From an uncultured Faecalicatena sp. (GTDB lineage Bacteria > Bacillota > Clostridia > Lachnospirales > Lachnospiraceae), in contig CABTYO010000010.1 in NCBI GenBank assembly GCA_902489075.1, positions 1 to 64,000 of the forward strand: DNA of 64,000 bases, read 5' to 3'. The notes under the pieces are model-generated. The model searched no databases. It worked only from the letters and a program-made list of their open reading frames with translations, and was not told the origin of the DNA. The position numbers were made by a program, and so were the translations under genes. Below are positions 60,782 to 64,000 of the stretch, one piece after another. How positions within the stretch are numbered: the first letter of the stretch is position 1; every line of letters starts with the position of its first letter.

Positions 60782-61510
60782 ATGAAAGAAGAACGTGTAC
60801 CTAAGTATTTTGCTCTCAAACGTGAACTGATCCAGAAGATCGAGGAAGAGGAGTTTGAACCGGACTGCCTGATCCCGAGTGAGCGTGAACTGATGGAACA
60901 GTATCAGGTCAGCCGGATCACGGTAAGGAGGGCAATCGACGAATTAGTGGCAGGCGGATACCTGTACAAGGTCCAGGGGAAGGGCACCTATGTCAAGAGT
61001 GATGATTACAGCCAGAACCTGTTTGCAATCACAAGCTGCACCGATGACGTGGTCAGGCTGGGAAGAAATCCTTCCAAGAAAGTGACGGCCAGCGAGATCG
61101 TCCCGGCAGATGCGAAGCGGGCCAGGCTTTTGAATCTGGCAGCAGGGGACGAGCTGTTCCGCCTGGAGCGGATCACGATGGCAGACGGGGAACCTCTGAA
61201 TTATACGATTACCTATCTGCCCCGCAGACTGTTTCCGGGAATCGAAAAGTATGATTTTAACACACAGTCGCTCTATGATTTACTTGAAAAGCAGTATGGC
61301 GTCAGATTTGCGAAATCAAGAAGGACCATAGAAGCGGTACTGGCAGAGGAAGAGATTTCGGAATACCTGGATATTGACGAGGAGATGCCGGTAATTCTAT
61401 TTGAGAGTACAACCTACGGAGTTGTACAGGGCCGGGAGCTGCCGATCGAAAGCTTCAAATGTTACTATCGGACAGATCAATATAAGTTTTATATTGAGCA
61501 GGTCAAATAA
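60782..61510 (+). CDS. GntR-family regulator with UTRA domain (paralogue)
   Basis: 242 aa, GGGAGG upstream. Same architecture as the gene before it, with near-identical HTH ('IPSERELMEQYQVSRITVRR') and a more diverged UTRA ('YLPRRLFPGIEKYDFNTQSL'). It lies 27 nt before a BMP-type binding protein and shares its transcript, so it likely senses the imported compound or a product of it. The diverged ligand domain but conserved recognition helix suggests the two paralogues bind the same operators in response to different ligands. Confidence 0.92.
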   Translation: MKEERVPKYFALKRELIQKIEEEEFEPDCLIPSERELMEQYQVSRITVRRAIDELVAGGYLYKVQGKGTYVKSDDYSQNLFAITSCTDDVVRLGRNPSKKVTASEIVPADAKRARLLNLAAGDELFRLERITMADGEPLNYTITYLPRRLFPGIEKYDFNTQSLYDLLEKQYGVRFAKSRRTIEAVLAEEEISEYLDIDEEMPVILFESTTYGVVQGRELPIESFKCYYRTDQYKFYIEQVK

Positions 61511-61537
61511 AGCAAGAAGCAAAAAAGGAGGAACATT

Positions 61538-62740
61538 ATGAAAAAAAGCAGAAAGGTTTTAAGTGTGTTGTTAGCAGCGGCTATGACGGTAGGATGCCTG
61601 ACAGCCTGCGGCGGAGGAAGCAAGGATGATAAGAGTGCGGATTCCGGGAAGAAGACGGATACAAAGATCGCAATCGTATGCGATTCCGCAGGACAGAATG
61701 ACAATGGTTACAACCAGACGGCAGTAGAGGGAGCCAAGAAAGCGGCAGATGAACTGGGAGTTGAATACAAGGTCGTTGAGCCTACGAACGGAGTTCCGGC
61801 AGCACTGGAGACACTGGCAGAGGACGGGTACAACGTGATTTTCAACCTGGAGTATGATTTCGATGCCCTGATCAAAGGTGTAGGCGGTTCCAAGCCAATC
61901 GCAGAGATGTATCCTGATACCACATTCGTATGTGTCAATGACAATCCGAACGTGGATGAAGATGGAAAAGTGATCCATGACAATGTCATCTGTGCACTTT
62001 TTGATGTACATGAGGCTTCTTACATTGCAGGAGCACTTGGTGTACAGGTACTTGAGAACAAGGACGTTCTCTTCCCTGCTGACAAATATAAATTCACTGA
62101 CCTGGACAAGGGCGGACGTGCAATTGGATTTGTAGGCGGAACCAATTCCAACGGAATCACGGTTTTCTCTTACGGATTTATCGAAGGAATTAATAAAGCA
62201 GCAGAAGACCTCGGCGTAAACTATGATTACTATGCAAAATATGATGCAGGCTTCTCAGACCCGGCAACAGGAAGCACTATCGCAGGAACCTATTACAATC
62301 AGGGCGCAAATCTGGTATATGCAGTAGCCGGAAGCGTTGGCGACGGTGTGGCATCCAAGGCGAAAGAAGAAGGCAAGCTGGCAATTCATGTGGATGCTGA
62401 TAAAGATGATATGCAGCCGGGATATATTCTGACAAGTGTCATCAAGAATACATCTGTTCCTGTATTTGATATCACAAAGGCATATGTGGACGGCAAGATC
62501 AATGATATCGACAGACTGCAGACCTTCTCACTGGCATCAGGCGCAACCGATATTACAGACCTGACCCAGATGAAAAATGCACTGGCTGACACAGACGAGG
62601 CACAGGCAAAATGGGATGAAATCATGACCTATATTGATGACCTGAAAGCACAGATTGCAGATGGAACAATCAAAGTGACAAATGCACAGGTTGGGGAAGA
62701 ATTTGACCCGGCTGCATGCAGGAATGTAACAGTCAAGTAG
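61538..62740 (+). CDS. BMP-family substrate-binding lipoprotein
   Basis: 400 aa, AAAGGAGG upstream. Lipoprotein signal 'KVLSVLLAAAMTVGCLTACG' with lipobox LTAC, so it is anchored to the outer face of the membrane. The BMP/PBP1 fold is marked by 'DNGYNQTAVEGAKKAADELG', 'IGFVGGTNSNGITVFSYGFI' and 'GYILTSVIKNTSVPVFDIT'. Family members bind nucleosides or purines for NupA/BmpA-type ABC importers. The ATPase gene follows after 25 nt. A nucleoside role would fit the purine genes earlier in the window, but substrate is not proven. Confidence 0.88.
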   Translation: MKKSRKVLSVLLAAAMTVGCLTACGGGSKDDKSADSGKKTDTKIAIVCDSAGQNDNGYNQTAVEGAKKAADELGVEYKVVEPTNGVPAALETLAEDGYNVIFNLEYDFDALIKGVGGSKPIAEMYPDTTFVCVNDNPNVDEDGKVIHDNVICALFDVHEASYIAGALGVQVLENKDVLFPADKYKFTDLDKGGRAIGFVGGTNSNGITVFSYGFIEGINKAAEDLGVNYDYYAKYDAGFSDPATGSTIAGTYYNQGANLVYAVAGSVGDGVASKAKEEGKLAIHVDADKDDMQPGYILTSVIKNTSVPVFDITKAYVDGKINDIDRLQTFSLASGATDITDLTQMKNALADTDEAQAKWDEIMTYIDDLKAQIADGTIKVTNAQVGEEFDPAACRNVTVK

Positions 62741-62765
62741 ACGAATCAGAAACGAGGGTATACAT

Positions 62766-64000
62766 ATGAGCATGATAGAAGTGGTTGATCTGACGAAAAA
62801 GTTCGGTGATTTTACGGCGAATGACAAAATCAGCCTGAGCGTGGAAGAGCAGGAGATCAAATGTATCGTCGGTGAGAACGGCGCCGGGAAATCGACACTT
62901 ATGAATATGCTCTACGGCTTATTGCAGCCAACCAGTGGGAAGATTCTCATCCGTGGCAGGGAAGTCAGGATGAACAGCCCCATTGATGCAATAGCAAATG
63001 GGATCGGCATGGTGCACCAGCATTTTAAGCTGGTGCCCAGCCTCACCGTGTATGAGAATATTTTGCTTGGTGTCGAAATTAAGAAAGGGAAAAGTCCTTT
63101 CATTGATGCAAAAACAGAGATAGAAAAGGTACAGAAACTGATCGACGAATACCATTTTGAATTAAATCCTCTGGACAAGATCGAGGATATTTCCGTAGGC
63201 GGAAGGCAGAGAGTGGAAATCCTCAAGATGCTTTACCGCAATGTGGATATTCTGATTCTGGATGAGCCTACGGCAGTACTTACCCCACAGGAGGTGGATG
63301 ACCTTATGGTCAGCCTTAAGAACATGAAGAAGCAGGGTAAGACAATCATTGTAATCACGCATAAGCTGCGTGAGGTTATGGAACTGAGTGACAGCGTTAC
63401 AGTCATCAAACAGGGAAAAGTCATCGGACATGTGCAGACAAAAGATACCAATGAGGAAGAGCTTGCACAGATGATGGTCGGAAGGAATGTTGTCCTGACT
63501 GTAAGTAATGAGAGAAAAGAACCAATTTCGGATGAAGTCATATATGAAGTAAAGGATCTGTGCACCATCAATGATTATGGAAAAGAAGTGGTGTCAGATT
63601 TATCCTTCAAGGTGCATAAAGGAGAAATCCTGGGAGTCGCAGGAGTAGAAGGGAACGGACAGTCAGAGCTTGTGAAGCTGATGACCGGGCTGATGGAGGC
63701 TACCAGGGGAACGGTAACATTTCAAGGGAAGGATATCACGAACCAGTGGCCTGCACAGCTTAGGAAAGAGGGCGTGGGTATCATCCCGGAAGACAGATAT
63801 GCACAGGGGCTGTGCGGCGATATGAATATCTCTGAAAACTGTATCGCAGGCTATCACGGGAATCCGGATGTGTGTAAAAGAGGAATTTTCAACCAGAAAG
63901 CAATTCAGGCGAAGCGGGATCATTTCATTGAAGAGTTTGATATCCGTATCGGGGACCTGAACGGGAATGTATCCAGTCTGTCAGGCGGAAATGCACAGAA
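62766..64000 (+). CDS. Nucleoside-type ABC importer ATPase (two NBDs), incomplete at window end
   Basis: ATG 62766, GAGG 8 nt upstream; 411 codons are visible and the frame is still open at 64000. First NBD: Walker A 'VGENGAGKSTLMNMLYG', Q-loop 'MVHQHFKLVPSLTV', signature 'ISVGGRQRVEILKML' (GGRQ instead of the usual GxxQ form), Walker B 'ILILDEPTAVL', His switch 'VITHKLREVM'. Second NBD: degenerate Walker A 'VAGVEGNGQSELVKLMTG' and start of its signature 'SLSGGNAQK'. This two-NBD layout is typical of the ribose/BMP nucleoside importers. Permease genes should follow outside the window. Confidence 0.93.
   Translation, partial: MSMIEVVDLTKKFGDFTANDKISLSVEEQEIKCIVGENGAGKSTLMNMLYGLLQPTSGKILIRGREVRMNSPIDAIANGIGMVHQHFKLVPSLTVYENILLGVEIKKGKSPFIDAKTEIEKVQKLIDEYHFELNPLDKIEDISVGGRQRVEILKMLYRNVDILILDEPTAVLTPQEVDDLMVSLKNMKKQGKTIIVITHKLREVMELSDSVTVIKQGKVIGHVQTKDTNEEELAQMMVGRNVVLTVSNERKEPISDEVIYEVKDLCTINDYGKEVVSDLSFKVHKGEILGVAGVEGNGQSELVKLMTGLMEATRGTVTFQGKDITNQWPAQLRKEGVGIIPEDRYAQGLCGDMNISENCIAGYHGNPDVCKRGIFNQKAIQAKRDHFIEEFDIRIGDLNGNVSSLSGGNAQ

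Noticed and set aside
1..64000. c-di-GMP (GEMM) riboswitch, given the many GGDEF/EAL genes
   Set aside because: I looked for the GEMM core motifs in gene leaders and did not find them. A covariance-model search would be decisive.

Overview
The window looks like a chromosomal segment of a Gram-positive anaerobe of the class Clostridia, most likely a gut Lachnospiraceae. The signs are strong AGGAGG-type ribosome binding sites, sigma-A promoters, LytTR/GHKL and FtsX-type ABC modules, an [FeFe] hydrogenase, a glucose-family PTS with a BglG-type antiterminator, GH78/GH42 glycosidases and a BMP-family nucleoside-type importer. I cannot name the species. No rRNA, tRNA, CRISPR array, transposase or integrase was recognised.

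Layout. 0.3-2.2 kb: a decayed HTH fragment, then an AbiE-type toxin-antitoxin pair whose toxin is frameshifted at a run of nine Gs. 2.4-16 kb: a flavoprotein; a dCache-GGDEF protein; three neighbouring genes sharing a C-terminal module built around the motif ILNAEGE; a B12-binding sensor overlapping a GGDEF-EAL protein; IMP dehydrogenase; a V4R-GGDEF pair. 16-24.8 kb: adenine deaminase, an XRE regulator, an ECF sigma factor with a DUF4179-type partner, a BvgS-like hybrid kinase and a monomeric [FeFe] hydrogenase. 25-33 kb: a BceAB-type ABC transporter next to a LytTR/GHKL two-component pair, a DedA protein, and an OmpR-type two-component pair. 33.3-34.8 kb: a second, intact AbiE pair. 35-39.6 kb: an ABC transporter in which one permease carries a MerR DNA-binding domain. 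39.6-48.2 kb: an AT-richer accessory segment with two small HTH regulators, a Septu-like (PtuA/PtuB) pair, arsC with a small membrane peptide, an AAA-ATPase/PD-(D/E)XK protein, a truncated second arsC, a DUF4143-type ATPase and broken glycosidase genes. 48.6-64 kb: carbohydrate and nucleoside functions, namely rhamnosidase, GH42 beta-galactosidase, AraC regulator, glucose-type PTS with antiterminator, MATE exporter, two paralogous GntR regulators and the start of a BMP-type ABC importer that runs off the window.

How it fits together. The 3-16 kb segment is rich in c-di-GMP inputs (periplasmic ligand, B12 and possibly light, V4R ligand). The ILNAEGE proteins have no export signal, one is about 11% cysteine and their promoter regions carry CATAnnnTA-like elements, so a spore-surface role is a reasonable but untested idea. 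The most novel-looking items are the MerR-FtsX fusion transporter with a 19-bp-spacer promoter just upstream, the three-gene ILNAEGE set, and the poly-G tract in the AbiEii toxin. The accessory segment shows repeated gain and loss: broken glycosidases, a truncated arsC copy and several defence-type ATPases.
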